55,462 nt of DNA from Fusobacterium sp. DD2 (GTDB lineage Bacteria; Fusobacteriota; Fusobacteriia; Fusobacteriales; Fusobacteriaceae), in assembly GCF_018205345.1 (NCBI RefSeq), contig NZ_JADRHM010000006.1, forward strand, positions 1-55,462. Reading direction: 5' to 3'. Under the pieces are notes generated by a model. The model saw only the letters and a program-made list of their open reading frames with translations. It did not search any database and was not told the origin of the DNA. The stretch's first letter is position 1. The number at the start of each line of letters is the position of its first letter. The position numbers and the translations under genes were made by a program. Below are positions 1 through 5,450 of the stretch, piece after piece.

Positions 1-4
1 TTTA

Positions 5-22
5 AGTTGACAATCAACAACT
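5..22. promoter_or_regulatory. Operator-like palindrome, site 1
   Basis: An 18-bp imperfect palindrome with AGTTG at the left and CAACT at the right overlaps the -35 box of the promoter at 7-35. It matches the reverse complement of the site at 235-252 in 15 of 18 positions. A prophage repressor operator is the simplest reading; no repressor gene is in the window. Confidence 0.5.
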
Positions 23-35
23 GAAATTATATAAT
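7..35 (+). promoter_or_regulatory. Consensus sigma70 promoter of the early prophage region
   Basis: TTGACA (7-12) and TATAAT (30-35) are separated by exactly 17 bp, a perfect match to the sigma70 consensus. It points at the small gene starting at 54. An operator-like palindrome (5-22) overlaps the -35 box, so the promoter is probably repressed in the lysogen. That last step is inference. Confidence 0.8.
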
Positions 36-53
36 TTATGTAGAGGTGAGCCG

Positions 54-218
54 ATGAGGTTTGAAGATTTAAAAATAGAGTTAATAAAAAAAAGATTAAA
101 ATTTATTGATTTAGTTCGTGCTGATGGTAGAAGTTACCAGTATTTACATAGAGAATGTAGCAGTGAGAACGAAAAAGTATTAAATGAATTATTTAAACTT
201 TTAAAAGATAAGTTTTAA
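54..218 (+). CDS. Small prophage protein of unknown function (54 aa)
   Basis: ATG at 54 follows a Shine-Dalgarno-like AGAGGTGAG (42-50) and lies just downstream of the perfect promoter at 7-35, so it should be the first gene of an early prophage transcript. The product is short and charged, begins MRFEDLKIELIK and is probably mostly helical; it has no motif I can name, no signal peptide and no membrane segment. Position and promoter support a real gene. The function is unknown; a small early regulatory protein is only a guess. Confidence 0.6.
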   Translation: MRFEDLKIELIKKRLKFIDLVRADGRSYQYLHRECSSENEKVLNELFKLLKDKF

Positions 219-230
219 TTTTTTTTGCTC

Positions 231-256
231 ACTAAGTTGTTACTTGACAACTTAGT
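231..256. promoter_or_regulatory. Perfect 10-bp inverted repeat with operator-like core (site 2)
   Basis: ACTAAGTTGT and ACAACTTAGT form a perfect inverted repeat around a 6-nt loop (241-246). Its 18-bp core (235-252) matches site 1 at 5-22 in 15 of 18 positions when reversed. The centres are 230 bp apart, close to 22 helical turns. The T-run lies before the hairpin, not after it, so it is not a rightward terminator. A second repressor site, possibly supporting looping, is inferred. Confidence 0.5.
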
Positions 257-261
257 GGTAT

Positions 262-321
262 GGGAGTGTAGCTCAGATGGCTAGAGCTAAAAGGTCGCAA
301 GTTCGAGTCTTGCCACTCTCT
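262..321 (+). tRNA. tRNA-like element lacking the anticodon arm
   Basis: The acceptor stem GGGAGTG (262-268) pairs with CACTCTC (314-320). The D arm (GCTC...GAGC) and T arm (GCAAG, TTCGAGT, CTTGC) are complete. Between the D arm and the variable-loop-like AGGTC there are only four bases, where a normal tRNA has position 26 plus a 17-nt anticodon arm. The first 14 bases are identical to the tRNA-Lys at 951. No anticodon exists, so it cannot decode. It is either a decayed tRNA copy or a tRNA mimic; a chance hit is unlikely given three matching elements. Confidence 0.6.
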
Positions 322-411
322 ATTATTCATAATTAATAAAAAGAGGTAAATCAATCGAAACCAAATATATTAAAAAACATTACTAATTTTATTTATTATT
401 AAGGAGGTACT

Positions 412-582
412 ATGGACAACAAAATATATTCATATTCAACTAAGGAGTTACATGATGAATTAATTAAACGTGAAGCGGTTGAAACATATTTTTTAGATCC
501 GTATGAAAAAATTGAGTTGGTCCTAGAAAATGAAAAAATACAAATTGAAGGACCAGCCACAATTTTAGTTGTTACAGATTAA
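412..582 (+). CDS. BC1881-like small phage protein (56 aa)
   Basis: ATG at 412 follows a strong AAGGAGG (401-407). The 56-residue product has the pattern I associate with the BC1881-type family of small Firmicute phage proteins: an N-terminal STKELHDEL segment, then KREAVE, a PYEKIEL strand and a C-terminal GPATILVV strand. Members occur among early phage genes; their function is unknown. The stop codon overlaps by a few bases the end of the convergent minus-strand gene (579-857). The family assignment is from memory of the pattern, not a search. Confidence 0.6.
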   Translation: MDNKIYSYSTKELHDELIKREAVETYFLDPYEKIELVLENEKIQIEGPATILVVTD

Positions 583-857
583 TCTAGTAGTTCATAAGGA
601 TATAAATCTTCATGAGATTTTACTAATCTATGAAAACACTTTCCATGAGAAAATTCAAATTTAGGATTTGATTTTGCTTCAATAATTGTTTCATAAATTT
701 CTTGTGGTACATGATAATAAATATATCTTTTTCCAACTTTAATTCTCCCATTTTTAAGAGTGTGGTCCTGAAATCTGATTATCATAGTTTGATTATTTGT
801 ATCATATTGTATGTCTCTTAATTGGGAAGAATCCAAATTTTTTTTCATTAACAACAT
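579..857 (-). CDS. KTSC-domain protein
   Basis: The start is the ATG whose complement ends at 857, because AAAGGAGGGG sits just upstream of it; a longer in-frame reading to 896 has no such site. The 92-residue product matches the KTSC domain: SSQLRDIQYD near the N terminus, a hydrophobic strand, then the YYHVPQEIYETIIEA segment. The domain occurs alone or next to lysyl-tRNA synthetase-like domains and in phages; its role is unsettled. It has its own minus-strand promoter (901-929), opposite to all neighbours, so it could be expressed in the lysogen. Its closeness to a tRNA-Lys gene is notable but may be chance. Confidence 0.7.
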   Translation of the reverse strand: MLLMKKNLDSSQLRDIQYDTNNQTMIIRFQDHTLKNGRIKVGKRYIYYHVPQEIYETIIEAKSNPKFEFSHGKCFHRLVKSHEDLYPYELLD

Positions 858-900
858 AAATATCCCCTCCTTTCTTAAGTAAATATGTTGTAGCAAATAT

Positions 901-929
901 ATTATAACTTTTTAAAGGAGATAAAACAA
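901..929 (-). promoter_or_regulatory. Minus-strand sigma70 promoter for the KTSC gene
   Basis: On the minus strand TTGTTT (complement of 924-929) and TATAAT (complement of 901-906) are separated by 17 bp. The -10 box lies about 45 bp upstream of the KTSC start codon. It suggests the gene is transcribed independently of the rightward phage genes. Confidence 0.6.
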
Positions 930-950
930 CCCCCTCACGAGGGGATATAA

Positions 951-1023
951 GGGAGTGTAGCTCAACTGGTAGAGCGACAGACTTTTAATCTGAGAGTAGT
1001 AGGTTCGACCCCTGCCATTCCCC
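951..1023 (+). tRNA. tRNA-Lys (anticodon TTT)
   Basis: A full cloverleaf can be drawn: acceptor GGGAGTG (951-957) with CATTCCC (1016-1022), D arm 960-975, anticodon loop CTTTTAA (982-988) with anticodon TTT at 984-986, and T arm 999-1015 with TTCGACC loop. The anticodon stem has one mismatch (A-A) at its outer pair. A 3' CCA is not encoded. It sits in the early prophage region and probably supplements AAA decoding in this A-rich phage genome. Confidence 0.9.
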
Positions 1024-1068
1024 ATTTTTCATAATTTTTCCCAATATGTTAATTTTTTGGTAAGGTTT

Positions 1069-1101
1069 GGCAGTTTATCCTTAAAACTGCCACCAATTTT
1101 T
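1069..1101 (+). terminator. Possible intrinsic terminator after tRNA-Lys
   Basis: GGCAGTTT (1069-1076) pairs with AAACTGCC (1084-1091) around a 7-nt loop. Five bases separate the stem from a run of five T, so the terminator is imperfect. It may end the tRNA transcript before the replication module. Confidence 0.45.
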
Positions 1102-1129
1102 AGTTTTATATCTGTTTATCATTTCCGAA

Positions 1130-1217
1130 GCCACTAGGTCAAAACTTAGGAGATGGTAGACAGGCATAAGATTAAAAATAAATAGAGGACCTGGTGGCAC
1201 AGATCCTCAAGGAGGAT
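1130..1217 (+). promoter_or_regulatory. Structured leader of the replication initiator gene, tRNA-like in part
   Basis: Bases 1130-1140 (GCCACTAGGTC) pair with 1188-1198 (GACCTGGTGGC) with one G-U pair. The enclosed AGATGGTAGACAGGC resembles the D-arm segment of class II tRNAs such as tRNA-Leu, but no T arm is present. Directly after it ATCCTC (1203-1208) and GAGGAT (1212-1217) form a hairpin that buries the Shine-Dalgarno site. I read this as a structured 5' leader that may limit initiator synthesis; the tRNA-like resemblance could be a relic. Confidence 0.4.
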
Positions 1218-1223
1218 AAAAAA

Positions 1224-2078
1224 ATGAGAACTATGACAAGTACTGATTTAGAAAATCTTGACTATTATCAAGTGCCGAAATGGTTAATGAGGATGTTTCT
1301 TTCTGGGGAAATAACAGCAGGGGGATTTAAAACTTACACTTTAATGTATAACAGATTAAGAATATCTTCTAAAAATGGCTGGGTTAATGCTGAAGGAGAA
1401 GTTTATATCAAATATTCTTATGATGAAATGGTAAGCGATTTGAAGTGTAACAGCAAAACTACAGTTTCTAATAATATCAAAGAACTGTTAAAATTAGGTA
1501 TGATAATACAGAAGAAAAAATTTAATGCAAGTAGTTGTTATTTTTTAACTGTTTATGATGGTGAAAAAAATACTAATAATGAAAGTACAGAAGATTATAC
1601 TAGTACAGAAAATTGTACTACTACAAAAAATTGTACTACCATTAGTACAGAAGATTGTACTTACACTAGTACAGAAAACTGTACTCACAGTAGTACAGAA
1701 AACTTGTACGCTAGTAATAACAACAGAGTAAGAATAACTAAGAGTAAGAATAACTTTAGTAAAAATAACATAGGGGACCAATTACAAAACGAAAACATAA
1801 GTTCTGAATTAAAAGAAAAAGTAATTGAGTATATTGCATACAGAAAAGAAATTAAAAAGCCATTAAAAACATATAGGTCTATAAAAGCAATGTTAAATCA
1901 AATTGGAAAAGATTTTATAGATGAGCAGCACTTAATTGAAAGCATAGATGCCAGCATAGCAAAAGGATATCAGGGAGTTTTCCCAACCAAAATACATAAT
2001 TATAAAAATGCCAATACAACAGTAGACCAGGAAAGTTATATTGATAAATGGTTAAGAGAAAACGGGGGTGCAAGATAA
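1224..2078 (+). CDS. RepA_N-type replication initiator with internal iterons
   Basis: ATG at 1224 is chosen because AAGGAGG (1209-1215) is 8 bases upstream; an in-frame GTG at 1194 has no such site. Residues 8 to about 100 match the RepA_N (replication initiator A N-terminal) domain: YYQVPKWLM, then NGWVNAEGEVYI and a winged-helix segment. Residues 121-162 are a low-complexity linker of STEnCT-like repeats, which is the protein reading of six DNA iterons (1584-1709). The basic C-terminal domain has no name I can give. In RepA_N plasmids the origin lies inside rep, so this gene probably carries the phage origin. The next gene starts by a TAATG overlap. Confidence 0.85.
   Translation: MRTMTSTDLENLDYYQVPKWLMRMFLSGEITAGGFKTYTLMYNRLRISSKNGWVNAEGEVYIKYSYDEMVSDLKCNSKTTVSNNIKELLKLGMIIQKKKFNASSCYFLTVYDGEKNTNNESTEDYTSTENCTTTKNCTTISTEDCTYTSTENCTHSSTENLYASNNNRVRITKSKNNFSKNNIGDQLQNENISSELKEKVIEYIAYRKEIKKPLKTYRSIKAMLNQIGKDFIDEQHLIESIDASIAKGYQGVFPTKIHNYKNANTTVDQESYIDKWLRENGGAR
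1584..1709 (+). repeat. Six iterons inside the initiator gene (candidate replication origin)
   Basis: Six copies of a 17-18 bp unit close to AGTACAGAAAATTGTAC start at 1584, 1602, 1620, 1644, 1668 and 1692. Spacings are 18, 18, 24, 24 and 24 bp, all multiples of three, so the reading frame is preserved. Each unit is an interrupted palindrome bounded by GTACA and TGTAC, except copy 3, which begins CTACA. Candidate initiator binding sites. Confidence 0.8.
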
Positions 2079-2689
2079 TGGAAAAGTTACTATTTATGCA
2101 AGGTATGAAACTAATAGAAACTGTACATAGAGCAACGAAAGGAGAAAAAGCGAGTTTTCTAACACCCGAACAAACAGAACTATATAAAGCATTGCTTGAT
2201 GATATCCCAGGAGACCAATTTATTACAGGGATAAACATGCTTTTAAGAGAGAGGGTATATAGTAATATACCTAGCCCTGGAGAGATACGAGAATTCTGTT
2301 TAGGAATGAAGGACAATGAATTGAGTATAAAAATATTAACAGCTAAGAAAAAAATAAAAGATGCAATAGGGTTGGTCGGCGTATATAATTCAGTTGCATT
2401 TGATGACCCAGTAATTCACTTAGTAATTAGGGATATAGGAGGATGGATAACTCTTTGTAAAATGGATTATGAAGAGTTAGAATCCTTTTTAAAATGGGAT
2501 TTACCAAAGTTATATAAAGCATATTCAAGCCGTAAAAATACCAATATACCAGTTGAATTCAATGGTATAGGAATTGAAAAAAGAGTCAGATATATTGGAG
2601 ATAGACAACAGGCTGAAAAATGGATTTTAGCATATAAAAAGGCTAATAACTTAATAGAAAATAAAGAAATAGGATTATTGGAGGCTTAA
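2078..2689 (+). CDS. Probable phage replication protein (helicase-loader type, DUF6475-like)
   Basis: ATG at 2078 overlaps the initiator stop codon (TAATG), which suggests coupled translation; an upstream in-frame ATG at 2048 lies inside the initiator gene. The 203-residue protein has LTPEQTELYKALL and IPSPGEIREF near the N terminus and a GGWITLCKM segment followed by LKWDLPKLYKAY in the middle. This pattern resembles DUF6475 and the P-type replication proteins that follow an initiator gene in phages, where they bring the host helicase to the origin. No Walker motif is visible, so it is not a DnaC-type ATPase. The role is inferred mainly from position. Confidence 0.5.
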   Translation: MEKLLFMQGMKLIETVHRATKGEKASFLTPEQTELYKALLDDIPGDQFITGINMLLRERVYSNIPSPGEIREFCLGMKDNELSIKILTAKKKIKDAIGLVGVYNSVAFDDPVIHLVIRDIGGWITLCKMDYEELESFLKWDLPKLYKAYSSRKNTNIPVEFNGIGIEKRVRYIGDRQQAEKWILAYKKANNLIENKEIGLLEA

Positions 2690-3049
2690 ATGATATATAT
2701 ATCTGGAAATGTACCAAGTTCAAAAAATTCTAAGCAGTGGACAGGAAAGTTTTTAATCTCTTCTAAAACAGTTAGGGAGTATGTAAAAGAACACGATATA
2801 GACTGGAAACTGAAAAAAGAAGAGTTTAAAAAGCTAATATCAGGAAAGGAAAAGCCCTATAAAATAGGATTTTACTTTATACGGAGTACCAAAAGAAAAT
2901 TTGATTATATAAATGCCTGTCAATTACCTTGTGATTTAATGACTAAACACAAGTGGATTGAAGATGATAATTGCGATGAAATTATTCCCGTGTTCCTGGG
3001 ATATAAAGTTGATAAGGAAACAGCGGGAGTAATAATAAAGGTGTTGTGA
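2690..3049 (+). CDS. RusA-like Holliday junction endonuclease
   Basis: The start codon directly abuts the previous stop, so the pair is probably co-translated. The 119-residue protein has the marks of the RusA family: an N-terminal PSSKNSKQ segment, FDYINACQLPCDLM in the middle, and KWIEDDNCDEI, where the paired acidic residues correspond to the metal-binding aspartates. RusA-like enzymes cut Holliday junctions and branched DNA and are usual in phage replication modules. Length is typical (about 115-140 aa). It probably resolves recombination intermediates before packaging. Confidence 0.8.
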   Translation: MIYISGNVPSSKNSKQWTGKFLISSKTVREYVKEHDIDWKLKKEEFKKLISGKEKPYKIGFYFIRSTKRKFDYINACQLPCDLMTKHKWIEDDNCDEIIPVFLGYKVDKETAGVIIKVL

Positions 3050-3052
3050 TAT

Positions 3053-3220
3053 ATGAAGATTAAAGTAAGTATATTAACTGATACAGACAGTTATGGGTTA
3101 GAAAGGCAAATGAACTTGTATTTAAACGGTGTAAGCGGTGAAATAATAAGCATTAAATATAGTACTTGCCCAATGGGCAATTATATTAAGTATTCCGCGA
3201 TGATTATTTTTAAAGATTAG
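3053..3220 (+). CDS. Cse60-like small protein (55 aa)
   Basis: ATG at 3053 opens a 55-residue reading frame ending at a TAG whose following bases form the next gene's ribosome-binding site. The sequence pattern (an N-terminal MKIKVSIL strand, LERQMNLYL helix, a central IISIKYS strand and a C-terminal YSAMIIF strand) resembles the sporulation-protein Cse60 family (DUF2758), which is also common in phages of non-sporulating bacteria. A small alpha-beta fold is likely. Function in phages is unknown. No strong Shine-Dalgarno is visible, so translation may be coupled to the resolvase. Confidence 0.6.
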   Translation: MKIKVSILTDTDSYGLERQMNLYLNGVSGEIISIKYSTCPMGNYIKYSAMIIFKD

Positions 3221-3232
3221 GAGGCAAAAGGA

Positions 3233-3472
3233 ATGGAAAGAAGAGAAGTACTAAGAAAGCAAATAAAAATCTTGTGTAGAGATTTAAACTTACAAAGGAC
3301 ACCAGGGCTAGAGCTTGACTCAGTTCCTGAGTGTAGAAAAGAAATTATTAATCTTGTAAAGGCTTATCACAAAAAACAGATGGAGAGTATTGCAAAGCAT
3401 GGAAATATAGTAGTTGTGGAATTGCAGCAGCAAAAGAAAAAGAACTTTTTAAAACGTTTATTTGGATTTTAA
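3233..3472 (+). CDS. Small basic phage protein of unknown function
   Basis: ATG at 3233 follows GGAGGCAAAAGG, a good ribosome-binding site. The 79-residue protein is strongly basic, starts with a helical MERREVLRKQIKIL segment and ends KKKNFLKRLFGF, a basic-aromatic tail that could bind nucleic acid or membrane. I recognise no family. It lies in the replication module, same strand and tightly spaced, so an early role is likely. Confidence 0.55.
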   Translation: MERREVLRKQIKILCRDLNLQRTPGLELDSVPECRKEIINLVKAYHKKQMESIAKHGNIVVVELQQQKKKNFLKRLFGF

Positions 3473-3495
3473 AACAGGCTATAAAATGAGGTAAT

Positions 3496-3663
3496 ATGAA
3501 ATATAGGTGTAGAGGTTGTAATAGATTTATTGGGCAAATAAAAAGCCCAAATAATATGAATTTAAATGGAAAAAGCATTGAAATAAGAAATAATACACTT
3601 GTTATCACTTGCAAGTGTGGCGAGGTCAATATAATAGATTTAGAAAGGTATTTAAAAAAGTAG
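3496..3663 (+). CDS. Com-like small zinc-ribbon protein (55 aa)
   Basis: A 55-residue frame beginning at ATG 3496, preceded by a weak GAGGT (3488-3492). Four cysteines in two pairs (Cys5-x2-Cys8 and Cys39-x-Cys41) suggest a one-zinc ribbon, as in Com-type phage proteins related to the Mu translational regulator. The last residues are basic. It ends just before the promoter of the membrane-protein cassette. Because it is the last gene of the replication module it could be a regulator, but this is inference; the zinc-ribbon reading is fairly safe. Confidence 0.6.
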   Translation: MKYRCRGCNRFIGQIKSPNNMNLNGKSIEIRNNTLVITCKCGEVNIIDLERYLKK

Positions 3664-3668
3664 CTTTA

Positions 3669-3698
3669 TTGACAATAAGTAAAAAATAGTGGTATAAT
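3669..3698 (+). promoter_or_regulatory. Strong sigma70 promoter of the membrane-protein cassette
   Basis: TTGACA (3669-3674) and TATAAT (3693-3698) are perfect consensus boxes with an 18-bp spacer. It lies directly after the zinc-ribbon gene and before two membrane-protein genes that end at a terminator (4595-4623). The cassette can therefore be expressed independently of phage lytic transcription. Confidence 0.8.
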
Positions 3699-3733
3699 TA
3701 CAATACATATAAAACTATTTGGAAGTGATTTTT

Positions 3734-3961
3734 TTGTTAGAAACTATAATTTCTGTTTTAACTGAACATAACATAATTTCTGCAGTGTCTTTTGGTTTTG
3801 TGGGTATATTCTTTATGCATAGCAGAAAACAGATGGATGTTCTAGTAAAATTACATGAAAATTCGATAAAAGAAATTAAAGAGGCTTATTCAGAGTCCAT
3901 GAATACATTAAAAGAATTTATAGAGGGGCAAAATGAAAAGCAGACTAAAGATAAGAAATGA
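3734..3961 (+). CDS. Small membrane protein with one N-terminal membrane segment
   Basis: The start is taken as TTG 3734, 6 bases after GGAAGTG (3721-3727); in-frame alternatives lie at 3719 (TTG) and 3725 (GTG). The 75-residue product has one hydrophobic stretch (around IISAVSFGFVGIFFM) and then a charged, probably coiled-coil cytoplasmic part ending in KDKK. I recognise no family. It is the first gene after the strong promoter at 3669 and lies 9 bases before the next membrane-protein gene. Small membrane proteins expressed from prophages often affect superinfection or host physiology; that is only a suggestion here. Confidence 0.6.
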   Translation: MLETIISVLTEHNIISAVSFGFVGIFFMHSRKQMDVLVKLHENSIKEIKEAYSESMNTLKEFIEGQNEKQTKDKK

Positions 3962-3970
3962 GGGAGTGTT

Positions 3971-4594
3971 ATGGAATTATTATTCATAGTTTTTTTCTTA
4001 GTATTTACTGCACATTATTATTATTATAAAAGAACAAAAAAAAGAATGATTTTAACTACTGAGTATGCAAAAATTTATAAAAGGTATATTAATGCTCATG
4101 TACTTTATCATACTTTAATGAAAAAAAATGCTATGAAAAAGGTACCGCTAACAAGAGAAATCATTGAGGGTAGTTTAAATAAGATGAAAATATTAGATAC
4201 ATCTTATACATTCAGGGAAATATGTTGTGTAAAAGTGTCTTCTTATAAAGGAAAAGGAGAAAGTAAAAGTCGAAATAAATTTATAAAAAAGTTTTGTTCT
4301 GAACAAAAACATATACCAGCTAACGTCAAAAAACTATTAGATGACGTTGTAATGATTCAAAGAGATATGCTTAAATATACTAATCCTATGTTATATTGGG
4401 TTTGTGAAAATCAGTATGTAATAAGAAATAAATTTATAATTACACTATTTTGCTGTATAGTTGTATTTATAAAAGGTATAATTTATTTACTTAAATTGAT
4501 AAAAGTTGAACAGATAAAACTTGAAAAGCCGGAACTTAGTTCATGTAATGAAATAATCAAAGAGTATAACTTTTTTGAAAAAATATTAGTTTAA
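3971..4594 (+). CDS. Two-pass membrane protein of unknown function (207 aa)
   Basis: ATG at 3971 follows GAGGGAGTG. A hydrophobic segment begins at residue 2 (to about 19) and a second lies near residues 153-175; the 130 residues between are basic, mixed helical and contain four cysteines. The N-terminal segment looks like a membrane anchor rather than a cleaved signal. No family recognised. It shares the promoter at 3669 with the upstream small membrane protein and is followed at once by a terminator. Position between replication and packaging modules, own promoter and membrane location make a lysogenic-conversion or superinfection-exclusion gene plausible. Confidence 0.65.
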   Translation: MELLFIVFFLVFTAHYYYYKRTKKRMILTTEYAKIYKRYINAHVLYHTLMKKNAMKKVPLTREIIEGSLNKMKILDTSYTFREICCVKVSSYKGKGESKSRNKFIKKFCSEQKHIPANVKKLLDDVVMIQRDMLKYTNPMLYWVCENQYVIRNKFIITLFCCIVVFIKGIIYLLKLIKVEQIKLEKPELSSCNEIIKEYNFFEKILV

Positions 4595-4635
4595 AAAAGA
4601 GAGATGTTTTATATCTCTCTTTTCTTTAATTTTTT
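4595..4635 (+). terminator. Intrinsic terminator of the membrane-protein cassette
   Basis: AAAAGAGAGAT (4595-4605) pairs perfectly with ATCTCTCTTTT (4613-4623) around a 7-nt loop, followed by T-rich sequence. It closes the two-gene cassette that starts at the 3669 promoter. Confidence 0.8.
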
Positions 4636-4655
4636 TTTAAAATTATTGAAAAATC

Positions 4656-4684
4656 TTGAAATATAAAGGGTTTTAGAGTATAAT
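4656..4684 (+). promoter_or_regulatory. Candidate late promoter
   Basis: TTGAAA (4656-4661) and TATAAT (4679-4684) have a 17-bp spacer. Transcription would start near 4691, about 60 bases before a strong intrinsic terminator (4750-4803) and 140 bases before the terminase genes. No other promoter is visible before the late genes. Confidence 0.7.
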
Positions 4685-4690
4685 ATATTT

Positions 4691-4803
4691 ATAAAATAAA
4701 ATAGAAAAGGGATGAAATTTTTAAAAAAGAATATGAAGGTCTAGGAAATAAGGGACTATATTTTTACGTACTAAATGTATGTAGATTTATAGTCCCTTTT
4801 TTT
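4691..4803 (+). ncRNA. Predicted short leader RNA between late promoter and terminator
   Basis: A transcript from the promoter at 4656-4684 would end at the terminator 4750-4803, giving an RNA of about 113 nt. It contains a 10-codon reading frame (4712-4744) with poor ribosome-binding context. It may be a stable small RNA or the leader of an antitermination-controlled late operon. Predicted from the sequence only. Confidence 0.45.
4750..4803 (+). terminator. Strong intrinsic terminator upstream of the late genes
   Basis: AAGGGACTATA (4750-4760) pairs perfectly with TATAGTCCCTT (4788-4798), followed by an unbroken T-run (4797-4803). The 27-nt loop is unusually long. It lies between the only visible late promoter and the small terminase gene. 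Confidence 0.8.
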
Positions 4804-4832
4804 ATTTGCTTTTTAGGAGGTGTTGAAATGAC

Positions 4833-5450
4833 GTGAGTAATAAAGAAAAAATATTTCTGTTAATTGCAGCAGGTAAAAATAATGAAGAGATAACAAAAGA
4901 AACAAATATATCTCTTAGATCAGTACAAAGATATAGAAAGCAATTTAAACAGGCAACAGAAAAACGACACGACAAGACGACACGAGGAATGACAGCGACA
5001 AGCGACAGGAAACAGAAAAAAGAGGTTGTCAAGGCATTAATCACAACAGGGGCAACAATAAAAGAAGCAGCGAATAAAGTAGATATTCCACTGGGTACTG
5101 TAAATAGATGGACTTATGAAGATGACCTTATAAAAAAGCAAGTTGAATTTTTAAAAGACTTTAGAGATAAGCAAAGAAAAAGAATTTTAAATAATAAACT
5201 GAAAAGACTAGAAACAAATGAGAAGGCCTTAGAAGCTATACAACATGAAATAAACAACTATGAGGAGAATGGCCGTATAAGTAAGTCAGCAATGGAAAAA
5301 TTACTTATAAATGAGCAATTAGAACAGCTAATATTTGAATTAGACAGAATAGAAAGACTGGAGAAAAACGACACGAGCGACACGACAGAAAATAAAGTTA
5401 TGGAGTACCTGGAAACACTAAGAAACGGGCTTGGTGGTAAAGATGACTAA
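4833..5450 (+). CDS. Phage small terminase subunit (TerS)
   Basis: GTG at 4833 is the start that fits the protein. The Shine-Dalgarno AGGAGG (4815-4820) is better placed for an ATG at 4828, but that frame stops after two codons (ATG ACG TGA) and its stop overlaps the GTG. The 205-residue protein has two helix-turn-helix segments (about 16-38 and 74-98) separated by a basic linker, then a long helical oligomerisation region, as in DNA-binding terminase small subunits. TerL follows with an overlap. It recognises phage DNA for packaging. Four CGACACGA repeats lie in this gene, two near each end, and could be the packaging site. Confidence 0.8.
   Translation: MSNKEKIFLLIAAGKNNEEITKETNISLRSVQRYRKQFKQATEKRHDKTTRGMTATSDRKQKKEVVKALITTGATIKEAANKVDIPLGTVNRWTYEDDLIKKQVEFLKDFRDKQRKRILNNKLKRLETNEKALEAIQHEINNYEENGRISKSAMEKLLINEQLEQLIFELDRIERLEKNDTSDTTENKVMEYLETLRNGLGGKDD
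4965..5385 (+). repeat. Four CGACACGA repeats in the terS gene (candidate pac region)
   Basis: Exact copies of CGACACGA start at 4965, 4978, 5369 and 5378, in two pairs about 390 bp apart. Such GC-rich octamers stand out in a sequence this rich in A and T. They encode parts of two variable linkers of TerS. Packaging-initiation sites of several phages lie in or next to terS. Confidence 0.5.

Noticed and set aside
931-944. GC-rich hairpin CCCCT-CACG-AGGGG before tRNA-Lys as a terminator
   Set aside because: No T-run follows in either direction; it may be a processing element, but nothing supports a definite call.
951-1023. tRNA-Lys as the prophage attachment site
   Set aside because: It lies inside phage genes, between early and replication modules, and no repeat of its 3' end is seen at the right edge.
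1545-1781. Minus-strand open frame of 78 residues over the iterons
   Set aside because: It is the mirror of the repeats in the initiator gene, with repeating Cys/Thr/Phe units and no ribosome-binding site.
3348-3629. Minus-strand frame of 93 residues
   Set aside because: It covers two plus-strand genes with good starts (3233, 3496) and has no ribosome-binding site or known domain.
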